This document shows positions 1 through 7,142 of a stretch of DNA of 54,848 nucleotides, in pieces; position 1 is the stretch's first letter, and each line of letters opens with the position of its first letter. Under the pieces are notes generated by a model. It ran no database searches. It was not told the DNA's origin and worked only from the letters and a program-made list of their open reading frames with translations. The translations under genes were made by a program, and so were the position numbers. Source of the DNA: Domibacillus tundrae (lineage in GTDB: Bacteria; Bacillota; Bacilli; Bacillales; Domibacillaceae); NCBI RefSeq assembly GCF_000970675.1, contig NZ_LAJA01000016.1, positions 1 to 54,848 on the forward strand. Direction: 5' to 3'.

Positions 1-108
1 AAGATGACAAGCATCTTATAATAGAAGTTTCTTGCTTAAAACGTTGACGTTTTTATTGATTTTGTTCAGTTTTCAATGTTCAATTCGTTGCTCAGCGGCA
101 ACTCTTAT
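1..108 (-). other. Start of pre-rRNA leader of an rrn operon lying left of the window
   Basis: Read on the minus strand, positions 57-85 contain a segment (TTGAAAACTGAACAAAA) typical of Bacillaceae rRNA leaders and spacers. It lies just downstream of two good promoters and transcription would leave the window at base 1. B. subtilis also has an rrn operon next to pdaB in this orientation. No mature 16S sequence is present, so this is called a leader only. The whole 1-291 stretch upstream of the plus-strand gene is accounted for by this leader and its promoters. Confidence 0.75.
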
Positions 109-137
109 ATAATACCATTCGCCGTTATGAATGTCAA
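109..137 (-). promoter_or_regulatory. rrn P2-type sigma-A promoter
   Basis: The minus strand has a perfect -35 TTGACA (132-137), a 17-base spacer and -10 TATTAT (109-114). Its strength and position immediately before the rRNA leader fit the proximal promoter of a tandem rrn pair. Confidence 0.8.
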
Positions 138-188
138 CATCTTTTCAAAATGTTTTCATTCGTGTACTTCTCGTAACGGGCAAGATTT

Positions 189-218
189 AATTTACCATGC
201 ATTAGAACAAAAGGTCAA
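189..218 (-). promoter_or_regulatory. rrn P1-type sigma-A promoter (candidate)
   Basis: The minus strand has -35 TTGACC (213-218), an 18-base spacer and -10 TAAATT (189-194). It is about 80 bases upstream of the stronger promoter, the usual tandem arrangement of Bacillus rrn promoters. The -10 is only a 4/6 match. Confidence 0.55.
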
Positions 219-291
219 TACTTTTTCTTCTTTTTTTTATTTTTTTTCATATACTTTTTCAAACCACTTTAAAACGGAGGCTGAAGCCCTG

Positions 292-975
292 ATGCCTTGG
301 TTATTTATTCGAATAAAACAGTTGAAATGGACCGCTCTTTTCCTTTGCTCCGCAATCTTTTTTTTAATGATGATTCCTCCTTCTGCTGAACAGCCAGTTG
401 TTTCATTTGTTGATCGTCCTGCCGCTATTTACAAAGGGGACAAGCATATCGCGCTAACTGTAAATGCAGATGATTCTCAAAAGAATGCAGCGAAACTCGC
501 GAAACTATTCATTAAGCACAAGGTAACTGCTTCTTTTTTTGTGACCTCTTCCTGGCTTGAGAAACACCCTAAAACAACCAAGCTTCTTGTTGACCGGGCA
601 TTTGATATCGGTGTCCTGCTGACGGATGTTTCGGACGACAAAGCGGTTGAAAAGGAAATTGCTTCTGTCCAAAAAATACTCGGTGCTTATCATAAAGAAG
701 GAAATCTTTATATACGGGCGGCTGAGAATGACGGGGAATTATCGGAAGTTACTGCTTCACGTGGCTATTTGACAGTCCAATGGAGTGTTGATTTAGCAAA
801 GCGGACTCCCACTGATTTTATCCGTCACGTTGAAAAAGGAGATATCGTGCTGCTAAATCCGAAAGAAGATTTGCGCATTACAGAGAAATGGCTGTCTCTT
901 TTAATAAAAAAGGAAGAAGCAGTCAGCTTATCGGAAATGGCAGGTGGAGAGACACGAATTGAGTACATTCCATGA
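292..975 (+). CDS. pdaB: PdaB-like polysaccharide deacetylase homologue, active site degenerate
   Basis: The frame is open from 76, but the ATG at 292 is preceded by GGAGG (276-280) and starts a typical signal-anchor (hydrophobic stretch at about residues 13-28), giving 227 aa; B. subtilis PdaB is about 254 aa. PdaB is a sporulation-specific polysaccharide deacetylase-family protein needed to maintain spore cortex. Position (divergent from kbaA, next to an rrn operon) and similarities such as AIYKGD near the N-terminus and GDIVLL near the C-terminus support the family. The residues expected in the NodB motifs are changed: the TFD of motif 1 reads TVN, the RPP of motif 3 reads IRA, and the His after DIVLL is Asn. 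It is the only plus-strand gene here. It is probably a catalytically dead or very diverged orthologue; the frame is intact, so it is not called a pseudogene. Confidence 0.75.
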   Translation: MPWLFIRIKQLKWTALFLCSAIFFLMMIPPSAEQPVVSFVDRPAAIYKGDKHIALTVNADDSQKNAAKLAKLFIKHKVTASFFVTSSWLEKHPKTTKLLVDRAFDIGVLLTDVSDDKAVEKEIASVQKILGAYHKEGNLYIRAAENDGELSEVTASRGYLTVQWSVDLAKRTPTDFIRHVEKGDIVLLNPKEDLRITEKWLSLLIKKEEAVSLSEMAGGETRIEYIP

Positions 976-1019
976 AAAAACCTCAAAAACAGGAAGTTAC
1001 CCTGCTTTCGAGGTTTTTT
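976..1019. terminator. Bidirectional intrinsic terminator between pdaB and kbaA
   Basis: An inverted repeat (AAAAAACCTC ... GAGGTTTTTT with an inner CAGG/CCTG) lies between the convergent genes and has a T-run on each strand. It begins right after the pdaB stop and contains the kbaA stop codon, so it can serve both transcripts. Confidence 0.8.
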
Positions 1020-1599
1020 GATTGTATTTAGGAAGCATGAGCAGCTGGAAGGCGTTGCAAGGCAGCAGTGTGAAAAGCATTAAGTACAGCCAGCTTTTTT
1101 CATTTGCCTGCAGGACAGGAAGCCACTCTAGTGTTGTCACGACGACCATAAAGAAAAGAGCAGCGATAAAGATGTTTTTGCTTTTTCTTTTCGCTTTTAT
1201 GTAGGCTGTTAAAAATCCGAAAACAAGTAAAATCGCAGCTAGCATTAAGTATGAGCCGAGGTCTTCTCCATTACTGAATACCTTAAAGCGGAAATAAACA
1301 AGATCGAACAAAACAACGACGATTAGTGCGAGCTGGATAAAGGTCCAATAAGACCGGAATAAGCCAAGACCAAATTGATGAATCGTCAAATACGCAAAAA
1401 AGCCCATCTGGCTGATGACACTAAATGTAAACCCCACTCCAATGAGCCAGGTTAGAACAGATAATACTTCTTTCCATTCCCCATTCGCAAACAGTGGAGA
1501 AAATTCATTCCAGCGGATGATAAAGCCTAAAATGCCGGTCACTGCTCCGCCAATCAGCAATGTATGTGTAAAAAAGCGGATCCAATTTCGTATACCCAC
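997..1599 (-). CDS. kbaA: KinB-signalling pathway activation membrane protein KbaA
   Basis: This is a 200-aa integral membrane protein with about six hydrophobic segments (for example around residues 12-30, 43-65, 75-95, 103-122, 133-150, 160-178). Length (B. subtilis KbaA about 198 aa), topology and position next to salA/pdaB identify KbaA, which is needed for the KinB branch of the sporulation phosphorelay. The frame extends upstream to a TTG at 1641, but AGGGGGAT at 1606-1613 sits at correct spacing for the GTG at 1599, so GTG is chosen. An extended -10 (TGGTACAAT, 1632-1640) just upstream could be its promoter. In B. subtilis gerD lies between salA and kbaA; here only about 116 bases separate them. 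Confidence 0.8.
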   Translation of the reverse strand: MGIRNWIRFFTHTLLIGGAVTGILGFIIRWNEFSPLFANGEWKEVLSVLTWLIGVGFTFSVISQMGFFAYLTIHQFGLGLFRSYWTFIQLALIVVVLFDLVYFRFKVFSNGEDLGSYLMLAAILLVFGFLTAYIKAKRKSKNIFIAALFFMVVVTTLEWLPVLQANEKSWLYLMLFTLLPCNAFQLLMLPKYNQKTSKAG

Positions 1600-1631
1600 G
1601 CAAAAATCCCCCTGTATATTCTTCTGTTTCG

Positions 1632-1640
1632 ATTGTACCA
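1632..1640 (-). promoter_or_regulatory. Candidate extended -10 promoter for kbaA
   Basis: On the minus strand TGG precedes TACAAT, an extended -10 element about 33 bases upstream of the chosen kbaA start. No convincing -35 is seen. Confidence 0.35.
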
Positions 1641-1683
1641 ATACGCACTTTCATGTGCTATGGACATTTTTTGTACATTCATG

Positions 1684-1718
1684 AAAAAAGCTTCCGGGCT
1701 GCTGCCCGGGAGCTTTTA
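1684..1718 (-). terminator. Intrinsic terminator after salA
   Basis: The minus strand carries a GC-rich hairpin (AAAGCT-CCGGGC-agca-GCCCGG-AAGCTTT) followed by a T-run. It overlaps the salA stop codon and separates salA from kbaA. Confidence 0.9.
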
Positions 1719-2777
1719 GTTCGATGAAATTTTTTCATCCAGTTTTTTTGCTATATCCTGATAAATAGTCCCGAGTGGATGATCTTCTGCATAAACCGAT
1801 GGAGCAAAGTCTTCTTCGTTCCAGTCTGGCTGCTGAAGCGGCAGCCGGCCGAGTACCTCCGTACGCAGTTCATCGGCCAGCTTGTCACCGCCCCCGCGTC
1901 CAAAAATATATTCTTTTTCTCCTGTTGTTTTGCTTTCGAAGTACGCCATGTTTTCAATGACACCAACAACTTCATGGTCTGTTTGAAGCGCCATTGCACC
2001 GGCACGGGCTGCAACAAAGGCGGCAGTCGGATGCGGCGTTGACACAATGACTTCTTTACAATGCGGCAGCATCGTATGTACATCAAGTGCCACATCACCT
2101 GTGCCTGGAGGCAAATCAAGAAGCAAATAGTCCAGATCACCCCACTCTACTTCTGAGAAAAAGTTATTCAGCATTTTGCCAAGCATTGGACCACGCCAAA
2201 CGACCGGTGCGTTATCATCAACGAAAAAGCCCATTGAAATGACTTTGACACCAAAGCGGTCAACTGGAAAAATCTTTTCACCGCGTACAACAGGACGCGT
2301 TGTAATGCCCATCATGTCTGGCACGCTAAACCCATAAATATCGGCATCGACAAGTCCGACTTTTTTGCCAAGACGCGCAAGAGATACGGCGAGGTTGACC
2401 GATACGGTTGATTTACCAACGCCGCCTTTTCCGCTCGCAATCGCCAAAAAGGTCGTTTCGCTGTTTGGCGACAGAAGACCTTTGTCATTTCCTGCAGCAT
2501 CTGCCCCACGAAATTTAGCAACCGCTTCTTCAGACAGCTCTTTAAAACGGATTCCAACTGTATCTACACCCGCTTCTTTTAGCGAATTGACAATGCGCAT
2601 TTGCAGCTGGAGCTGTTCCGGCGTGCCTGTTTGCGCGATGGCAATTTTCACACTAACATGGTTTTTTTCTTCTTTGATTGATACTTCTTCAATGCCGCCC
2701 GTTTCCGCAAGTTTTTTATGTAAAAATGGGTCTTCAAGGGCATTCACGATTTCGCGTACTTGCGCTTCTGTAATCAT
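1716..2777 (-). CDS. salA: Mrp/NBP35-family P-loop ATPase SalA
   Basis: 353 aa. The N-terminal about 90 residues form a MIP18/DUF59-like domain; a ParA/MinD-type ATPase follows with the deviant Walker A SGKGGVGKST around residue 117 and LLLDLPPGTGD as the Walker B region. Mrp proteins are implicated in Fe-S cluster carriage; in B. subtilis SalA also acts as a regulator that lowers scoC expression. The ATG at 2777 is preferred over the in-frame ATG at 2789 because AAGGA (2790-2794) lies about 12 bases upstream and overlaps the earlier codon. An extended -10 lies at 2817-2825. The ribosome binding site is part of an inverted repeat whose other arm is upstream of the promoter (see findings). Confidence 0.93.
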   Translation of the reverse strand: MITEAQVREIVNALEDPFLHKKLAETGGIEEVSIKEEKNHVSVKIAIAQTGTPEQLQLQMRIVNSLKEAGVDTVGIRFKELSEEAVAKFRGADAAGNDKGLLSPNSETTFLAIASGKGGVGKSTVSVNLAVSLARLGKKVGLVDADIYGFSVPDMMGITTRPVVRGEKIFPVDRFGVKVISMGFFVDDNAPVVWRGPMLGKMLNNFFSEVEWGDLDYLLLDLPPGTGDVALDVHTMLPHCKEVIVSTPHPTAAFVAARAGAMALQTDHEVVGVIENMAYFESKTTGEKEYIFGRGGGDKLADELRTEVLGRLPLQQPDWNEEDFAPSVYAEDHPLGTIYQDIAKKLDEKISSN

Positions 2778-2785
2778 GGGGAGCA

Positions 2786-2847
2786 CCATCCTTCGTCTGT
2801 ATTATTCTCGTTATTTAGTATAACATACTCATTTCAGAGAAGGATGG
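2786..2847 (-). repeat. Inverted repeat flanking the salA promoter and covering its ribosome binding site
   Basis: CCATCCTTC (minus strand, 2847-2839, just after the cwlD stop) is perfectly complementary to GAAGGATGG (2794-2786), which contains the salA Shine-Dalgarno sequence. The candidate promoter at 2817-2825 lies between the arms. Confidence 0.7.
2817..2825 (-). promoter_or_regulatory. Candidate extended -10 promoter for salA
   Basis: The minus strand has TGT followed by TATACT, an extended -10. The inferred start site near 2810 would give a leader of about 33 bases. No good -35 is visible. Confidence 0.5.
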
Positions 2848-2854
2848 AAAACGG

Positions 2855-3535
2855 TTACTCCCGGGTTAAATAGCGCAGGATTCCACGAGAAATGGAGGCT
2901 GCTGTTTTCTCCTGATAGTCTGCACTTTCTAACAGCCGACGTTCAGCGGGATTAGATAAAAAGCCGATCTCAACAAGTACACCTGGCACATCTGCTTCTT
3001 TTAAAATATAAACGTGGCCGATCTCAGCCGGCTGCCGGTCTGTGTTTTCCAAATTGCCGGTTAGTTCTTTTTGTATATCCACCGCAATCTGTTTATTATC
3101 CGGCAGATGGGGAGAATAAAAGGTTTGCGCACCCCGCCACTGTTCTGTCGGAATCGCATTTAGATGGATGCTGATAAATAAATCTGCATCCGAATCATTA
3201 ATGAGCTGCTTTCTTTTTTTCAAATCTTCTGTTTTGCGGGTCCGAATGATTTTCGTTTCGTCCTGTGCCAAATCTTTATCTTCTTCCCTCGTCATTAACA
3301 CGACTGCCCCCTGCCCGTTTAAAAACTCCCGCAGCTTTTCTGATACGGATAGCGCGATATCTTTTTCAAGCGCCGGTTCACTTCCTGCACCCCCATCTAT
3401 GCCCCCGTGCCCCGGATCAATCATAATCGTCATGCCGGCAAGCGGCGGACGCCACGCATTAAAAGCCGGCTTCACATCGTTATATACAAAAGCGGCAATT
3501 GCCGCGAGTATGACAATGAACAAGATCTTTTTCAT
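2855..3535 (-). CDS. cwlD: Germination-specific N-acetylmuramoyl-L-alanine amidase CwlD
   Basis: 226 aa with an N-terminal signal/anchor (MKKILFIVILAAIAAFVY). The Amidase_3 fold is shown by DPGHGG (first zinc His, about residue 40), EKDIALS (Glu ligand), ISIHLNA (second His) and VEIGFLSN (catalytic Glu). CwlD removes peptides from cortex muramic acid so that muramic-delta-lactam, the mark read by germination lytic enzymes, can form. The start is the ATG at 3535 with GGAGG at 3543-3547; the upstream frame extension has no support. It follows rpsI, as in B. subtilis (where an extra small gene intervenes), but the rpsI terminator separates them, so expression needs its own promoter. Confidence 0.93.
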   Translation of the reverse strand: MKKILFIVILAAIAAFVYNDVKPAFNAWRPPLAGMTIMIDPGHGGIDGGAGSEPALEKDIALSVSEKLREFLNGQGAVVLMTREEDKDLAQDETKIIRTRKTEDLKKRKQLINDSDADLFISIHLNAIPTEQWRGAQTFYSPHLPDNKQIAVDIQKELTGNLENTDRQPAEIGHVYILKEADVPGVLVEIGFLSNPAERRLLESADYQEKTAASISRGILRYLTRE

Positions 3536-3584
3536 CGTCTCGCCTCCTGTCACAACCACTATATGAGTGAACAGCTCCACAAAT

Positions 3585-3620
3585 GAAAAAAATCCTCTCT
3601 CCAAATGGAGAAAGGATTTT
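3585..3620 (-). terminator. Intrinsic terminator after rpsI
   Basis: The minus strand carries AAAATCCT-TTCTCC-attt-GGAGAG-AGGATTTT followed by more T residues, ending the rplM-rpsI transcript. Confidence 0.88.
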
Positions 3621-3631
3621 CAAACGTACTA

Positions 3632-4024
3632 TTAACGTTTTGAGAACTGAGGTGCGCGACGAGCGCCTTTAAGACCGTATTTTTTACGTTCTTTCGCACG
3701 TGCATCACGAGTAAGGTAGCCAGCACGTTTAAGTGTTGAACGGAATTCCGGATCAGCTTGCAGAAGAGCGCGGGCGATACCGTGACGGATCGCTCCTGCC
3801 TGGCCTGTGTAGCCGCCTCCGTTTACATTTACGTGTACATCATAGCTGTTTACTGTTTCAGTCGCAACGAGCGGCTGGTTGATCACAGTGCGCAGCGCTT
3901 CGAATGGGATATAATCTTCAGCAGTACGGCCGTTGATGATGATTTTACCTTCGCCTGGTAAGAGACGTACGCGGGCTACTGAACTTTTACGGCGTCCTGT
4001 GCCTAAGTATTGAACTTGTGACAA
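3632..4024 (-). CDS. rpsI: 30S ribosomal protein S9
   Basis: 130 aa, the exact B. subtilis length, ending in the conserved basic tail [11 protein letters not shown] that reaches the P-site tRNA. The central [20 protein letters not shown] is diagnostic. An ATG at 4030 is in frame but sits only two bases after AAGGAGG; the TTG two codons later (4024) has normal spacing and gives the family N-terminus, so a TTG start is called. It is the second gene of the rplM-rpsI operon, 28 bases after rplM. Confidence 0.95.
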   Translation of the reverse strand: MSQVQYLGTGRRKSSVARVRLLPGEGKIIINGRTAEDYIPFEALRTVINQPLVATETVNSYDVHVNVNGGGYTGQAGAIRHGIARALLQADPEFRSTLKRAGYLTRDARAKERKKYGLKGARRAPQFSKR

Positions 4025-4052
4025 TGTCATTTCCTCCTTTTAATAATTAAAA

Positions 4053-4490
4053 TTATCCGCGAAGTTCGTAAACTTCTGGTTGTTGTGCTTCATGTTTATG
4101 TTCTGCTCCAGCGTAAACGTGAAGTTTTTTGAACATTTGACGGCCTAAAGAACCTTTTGGAAGCATGCCTTTAATAGCAAGCTCAAGCATTCTTTCAGGG
4201 TTTTTATCACGCATTTGACCTGCAGTAGTTGTTTTCAAACCACCTGGATACATGCTGTGACGGTAGTAAATTTTCCCTTGAAGTTTGTTGCCTGTTAATT
4301 CGATTTTAGACGCATTAAGAATAATAACGTTATCGCCAGTGTCAACGTGTGGTGTGAAAGTTGGTTTATGTTTGCCGCGCAAAATAGATGCTACTTCGCT
4401 TGAAAGCCGGCCCAATGTTTTGCCTTCAGCATCGATCACGAACCATTTACGCTCGATTTCGCTTGCTTTAGCCATATAAGTCGTACGCAT
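4053..4490 (-). CDS. rplM: 50S ribosomal protein L13
   Basis: 145 aa, the same length as B. subtilis L13, starting [16 protein letters not shown]. Conserved segments include [29 protein letters not shown] and the [16 protein letters not shown] block. It is an early-assembling 23S-binding protein. GGAGG lies 8 bases before the ATG. It is the first gene of the rplM-rpsI unit, with its own strong promoter and a leader that can fold. Confidence 0.97.
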   Translation of the reverse strand: MRTTYMAKASEIERKWFVIDAEGKTLGRLSSEVASILRGKHKPTFTPHVDTGDNVIILNASKIELTGNKLQGKIYYRHSMYPGGLKTTTAGQMRDKNPERMLELAIKGMLPKGSLGRQMFKKLHVYAGAEHKHEAQQPEVYELRG

Positions 4491-4527
4491 TATTTACCCT
4501 CCTGATTTGTTTATGTTTTACGGTTCC

Positions 4528-4577
4528 ATGTATTTATATCACGATTAACTTTCCGGGGCTGATCGTGGGGTCAAATA
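4528..4577 (-). ncRNA. Putative L13 ribosomal-protein leader hairpin
   Basis: Between the rplM promoter and start the minus strand holds a stem (CACGAT ... ATCGTG) with an interrupted loop. B. subtilis and relatives have an L13 leader element (Rfam L13_leader) at this site. The match here is by position and a foldable stem, not by consensus comparison. Confidence 0.45.
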
Positions 4578-4591
4578 ACATACCATATGCT

Positions 4592-4620
4592 ATAATATAC
4601 CGCCTGCTAGTCAATGTCAA
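4592..4620 (-). promoter_or_regulatory. Strong sigma-A promoter of rplM-rpsI
   Basis: Minus strand TTGACA (4615-4620), 17-base spacer, TATTAT (4592-4597). It lies in the truA-rplM gap, giving a leader of about 90 bases. Confidence 0.85.
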
Positions 4621-4730
4621 GACAAAATGCAACACTTGGTGAAGTTGTCACGAAGAAGTTCTAAGAGAAACAACTTTTGGCGTTAAAAAGACATTCTCTC
4701 ATGCTGCCTGCCGGCAAATCCGTAAAGTGA

Positions 4731-5471
4731 TTATTCATAGAATACTTCCCAAAGATAAAGCCCTTCGGCAGGTGCGGTCTGGGGAGCACAGTTCCGGTCA
4801 CGCTCCGTTAAAATACGTGCGACGTCTTCCGGCTCCAGCCGGCCGTTGCCCACTTTAATAAGTGTTCCAACCATGATCCGAACCATATTGTATAAAAAAC
4901 CCGTGCCTTTGAACCGAATTTCAAGATCGTCACCCTGTTCGAAAAATGAAATATCTGTGACAGTTCGTACTTTGTTTTCTTTATCGCTTTTCGTGGAGCA
5001 AAAAGACGTAAAATCATGCTCTCCCAGTAAGTGAACAGCTGCTTTTTTCATCCGCTCTACCTCAAGCTGGTGCGGATAATGGTGTGCATATACCGTACGG
5101 AATGGATCGCGGTAGCGCGTGCGGTAAATACGATACCGATATTCCTTGCCCGTAACCGAATAACGGGCATGAAACTCATCAAGCACTTCTTCCGTCCGCT
5201 TAACCGATATATCGCTTGGCAGCTCGCCGTTCAATGCACGGGCCCACCGCTCCGCCGGCATCGTAATGAGTGTATCAAAATGAACGACCTGTCCCATCGC
5301 GTGCACACCGGCGTCTGTCCGGCCAGAGGCATGCGTTTTAACCGGCACTTTTTTATGAATCTTCCAGAGCGCCTTCTCTAACTCCTGTTGCACAGTCCGG
5401 TCTTTCGGCTGCGACTGATAGCCGGAGAAGCGCGATCCGTCATACATAAGCTCACATTTAATTCGTTTCAC
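4731..5471 (-). CDS. truA: tRNA pseudouridine synthase A (positions 38-40)
   Basis: 246 aa (B. subtilis 247). The catalytic aspartate is in GRTDAGVHAMGQVVHF at about residue 55, and the RRMVGTL-like C-terminal motif appears as VRIMVGTLIKVG. It modifies U38-40 in the anticodon arm of tRNAs. An ATG at 5477 directly abuts GGAGG, which is too close; the GTG two codons later (5471) has a 6-base spacer and matches the family N-terminus (MKRIKCELMYDGSRF). It is the last gene of the ecfA1-ecfA2-ecfT-truA group, 13 bases after ecfT. Confidence 0.94.
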   Translation of the reverse strand: MKRIKCELMYDGSRFSGYQSQPKDRTVQQELEKALWKIHKKVPVKTHASGRTDAGVHAMGQVVHFDTLITMPAERWARALNGELPSDISVKRTEEVLDEFHARYSVTGKEYRYRIYRTRYRDPFRTVYAHHYPHQLEVERMKKAAVHLLGEHDFTSFCSTKSDKENKVRTVTDISFFEQGDDLEIRFKGTGFLYNMVRIMVGTLIKVGNGRLEPEDVARILTERDRNCAPQTAPAEGLYLWEVFYE

Positions 5472-5484
5472 GCTCATCCTCCTA

Positions 5485-6282
5485 TCAGCTTCTCAGCATA
5501 AATAATGCGCCGGCCAGCACAGCAAGAAGCAGCAGCGCCCCTGTATCACGCACATGCCACGCCAAAACGCGGTATTTCGTCCGGCCCTCGCCGCCTTTAT
5601 AACCACGGGCTTCCATTGCGACCGCGAGCTCCTCCGCCCGCTTAAACGCACTGACAAAAAGGGGAATTAAAAGTGGAATAACCGCCTTTACCCGATTGGC
5701 TATCGAACCGCTCGTAAAATCAGCACCACGGGCCATTTGCGCTTTCATAATCTTATCCGTTTCATCCAGAAGCGTTGGAATGAACCGAAGTGAGATTGAC
5801 ATCATCAGCGCAAGCTCATGGACCGGCACTTTGATTTTTTTAAGCGGACCGAATAATGACTCAATTCCATCTGTGACTGAGATGGGCGGTGTCGTCAGCG
5901 TCAAAAGAGAGGTCACCAGAATCAATAGGAAAAACCGTAATGAAATAAAAACCCCTTTGATGACGCCGCCTTCGTAAATGCTTAAAAAGCCAACCTGCGC
6001 CAGAATCTCTCCTTCTTTCGTAAAAAACACATGCAGAAAAAAAGTAAACAAAATAAGCAGAATCACCGGCTTTAAACCGGCAATTAAAAACCGGAGCTTT
6101 ACGTTCGATAAAAAAACAATTAAAAGTGTAAAAGCGCCCAGCAGCGCATATGTTGCGACGTTGTTAGCCACAAAGACAATTAAAACAAAACCGAAAATAA
6201 ATAACAGCTTTGCCCGTGGGTCCATCCGGTGCACAACCGAATCCGCCGGTAAATAGCGCCCTAAAATTATTTTCTCCATCAT
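5485..6282 (-). CDS. ecfT: ECF transporter transmembrane component EcfT
   Basis: 265 aa with several hydrophobic helices (about residues 27-60, 68-90, 108-130, 245-262). It carries the two EcfT coupling-helix motifs with the A-R-G signature: QMARGADF and AMEARGYKGG. EcfT joins the ATPase pair to interchangeable substrate-binding S components for vitamins and metals. It overlaps ecfA2 by 4 bases (ATGA), implying translational coupling. A second ATG directly follows the first, so the start could be three bases later. Confidence 0.95.
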   Translation of the reverse strand: MMEKIILGRYLPADSVVHRMDPRAKLLFIFGFVLIVFVANNVATYALLGAFTLLIVFLSNVKLRFLIAGLKPVILLILFTFFLHVFFTKEGEILAQVGFLSIYEGGVIKGVFISLRFFLLILVTSLLTLTTPPISVTDGIESLFGPLKKIKVPVHELALMMSISLRFIPTLLDETDKIMKAQMARGADFTSGSIANRVKAVIPLLIPLFVSAFKRAEELAVAMEARGYKGGEGRTKYRVLAWHVRDTGALLLLAVLAGALFMLRS

Positions 6283-7142
6283 TGGCGATCACCACGCAGA
6301 CGGCGGATTTCTTGTGCCAATTCTTCTGGAGTCAAACAAAGATGCTTCAGTGGATAACCCAGTTTTTCTTCAAATAAATGCTGGAAGCGGATTGTTTCCG
6401 GCACATCGAGTCCAATCGCTGTTAAACTGTCACGGTCGCTGAAAATATCACGGGGTGTGCCCGTTTTATACACACGCCCTTTATGCATCATGACAATGCG
6501 ATCCGCATAACGGGCCGCGTCTTCCATACTGTGCGTGACAAGAACACACGTCAGTCCATTTTTCTTTTGAAGTGAAGCGAACATTTCCATCATGTCTAAC
6601 CGGCCGCGAGGATCAAGTCCTGCTGTCGGCTCATCCAGCACGAGCACATCCGGTTTCATCGCCAGTACGCCGGCGATCGCCACACGTCTCATTTGTCCGC
6701 CTGACAGGTCAAAGGGGGACCGCTCCAGGACATTCTCCGGCAGTCCAACGAGACGAATAGCATCACGGGCACGCTGCTTCGCCTGTTCTTCCTGTACACC
6801 AAAATTCATCGGGCCAAAACAAATATCTTTCTCAACTGTTTCTTCAAACAGCTGATGCTCCGGGAATTGAAAAACAATGCCAACGCGGCGTCGGATCTCT
6901 TTTAAGTTTTTTTCTTTCCGGCCGGCAGCAATGGTTCGGCTGCCAATATCTATTTCACCTTTTAGCGGTTTTAACAGTACGTTTAAATGCTGAAGGACGG
7001 TTGATTTGCCGGAGCCTGTATGGCCGATAATCGCCACATATTCACCAGACGGAATGTGAAATGAAACATCTGTTATAGCCATCCGTTCAAACGGCGTACC
7101 CGCTGCATACCGGTATTCTACTTCGTGAAGTTTAATGTCCAT
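6279..7142 (-). CDS. ecfA2: ECF transporter ATP-binding protein EcfA2
   Basis: 287 aa ABC ATPase: Walker A GHTGSGKST (about residue 40), Q-loop FQFPEHQLFEETV, signature LSGGQMRR, Walker B VLVLDEPTAGLDP, switch His in LVTHSMEDA. The FPEHQLF form of the Q-loop marks the EcfA2 subtype. It pairs with EcfA1 on the cytoplasmic side of EcfT. The start overlaps the 3' end of ecfA1 by 25 bases, with GGTGAG inside ecfA1 as its ribosome binding site. Confidence 0.96.
   Translation of the reverse strand: MDIKLHEVEYRYAAGTPFERMAITDVSFHIPSGEYVAIIGHTGSGKSTVLQHLNVLLKPLKGEIDIGSRTIAAGRKEKNLKEIRRRVGIVFQFPEHQLFEETVEKDICFGPMNFGVQEEQAKQRARDAIRLVGLPENVLERSPFDLSGGQMRRVAIAGVLAMKPDVLVLDEPTAGLDPRGRLDMMEMFASLQKKNGLTCVLVTHSMEDAARYADRIVMMHKGRVYKTGTPRDIFSDRDSLTAIGLDVPETIRFQHLFEEKLGYPLKHLCLTPEELAQEIRRLRGDRQ

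Noticed and set aside
76-291. N-terminal extension of the pdaB-like frame
   Set aside because: It overlaps both rrn promoters, has no ribosome binding site, and the residues do not resemble PdaB; ATG at 292 is well supported.
4621-4730. Inverted repeat (AAGTTGT ... ACAACTT) after truA as a terminator
   Set aside because: The loop is long and no T-run follows, so it is not called.
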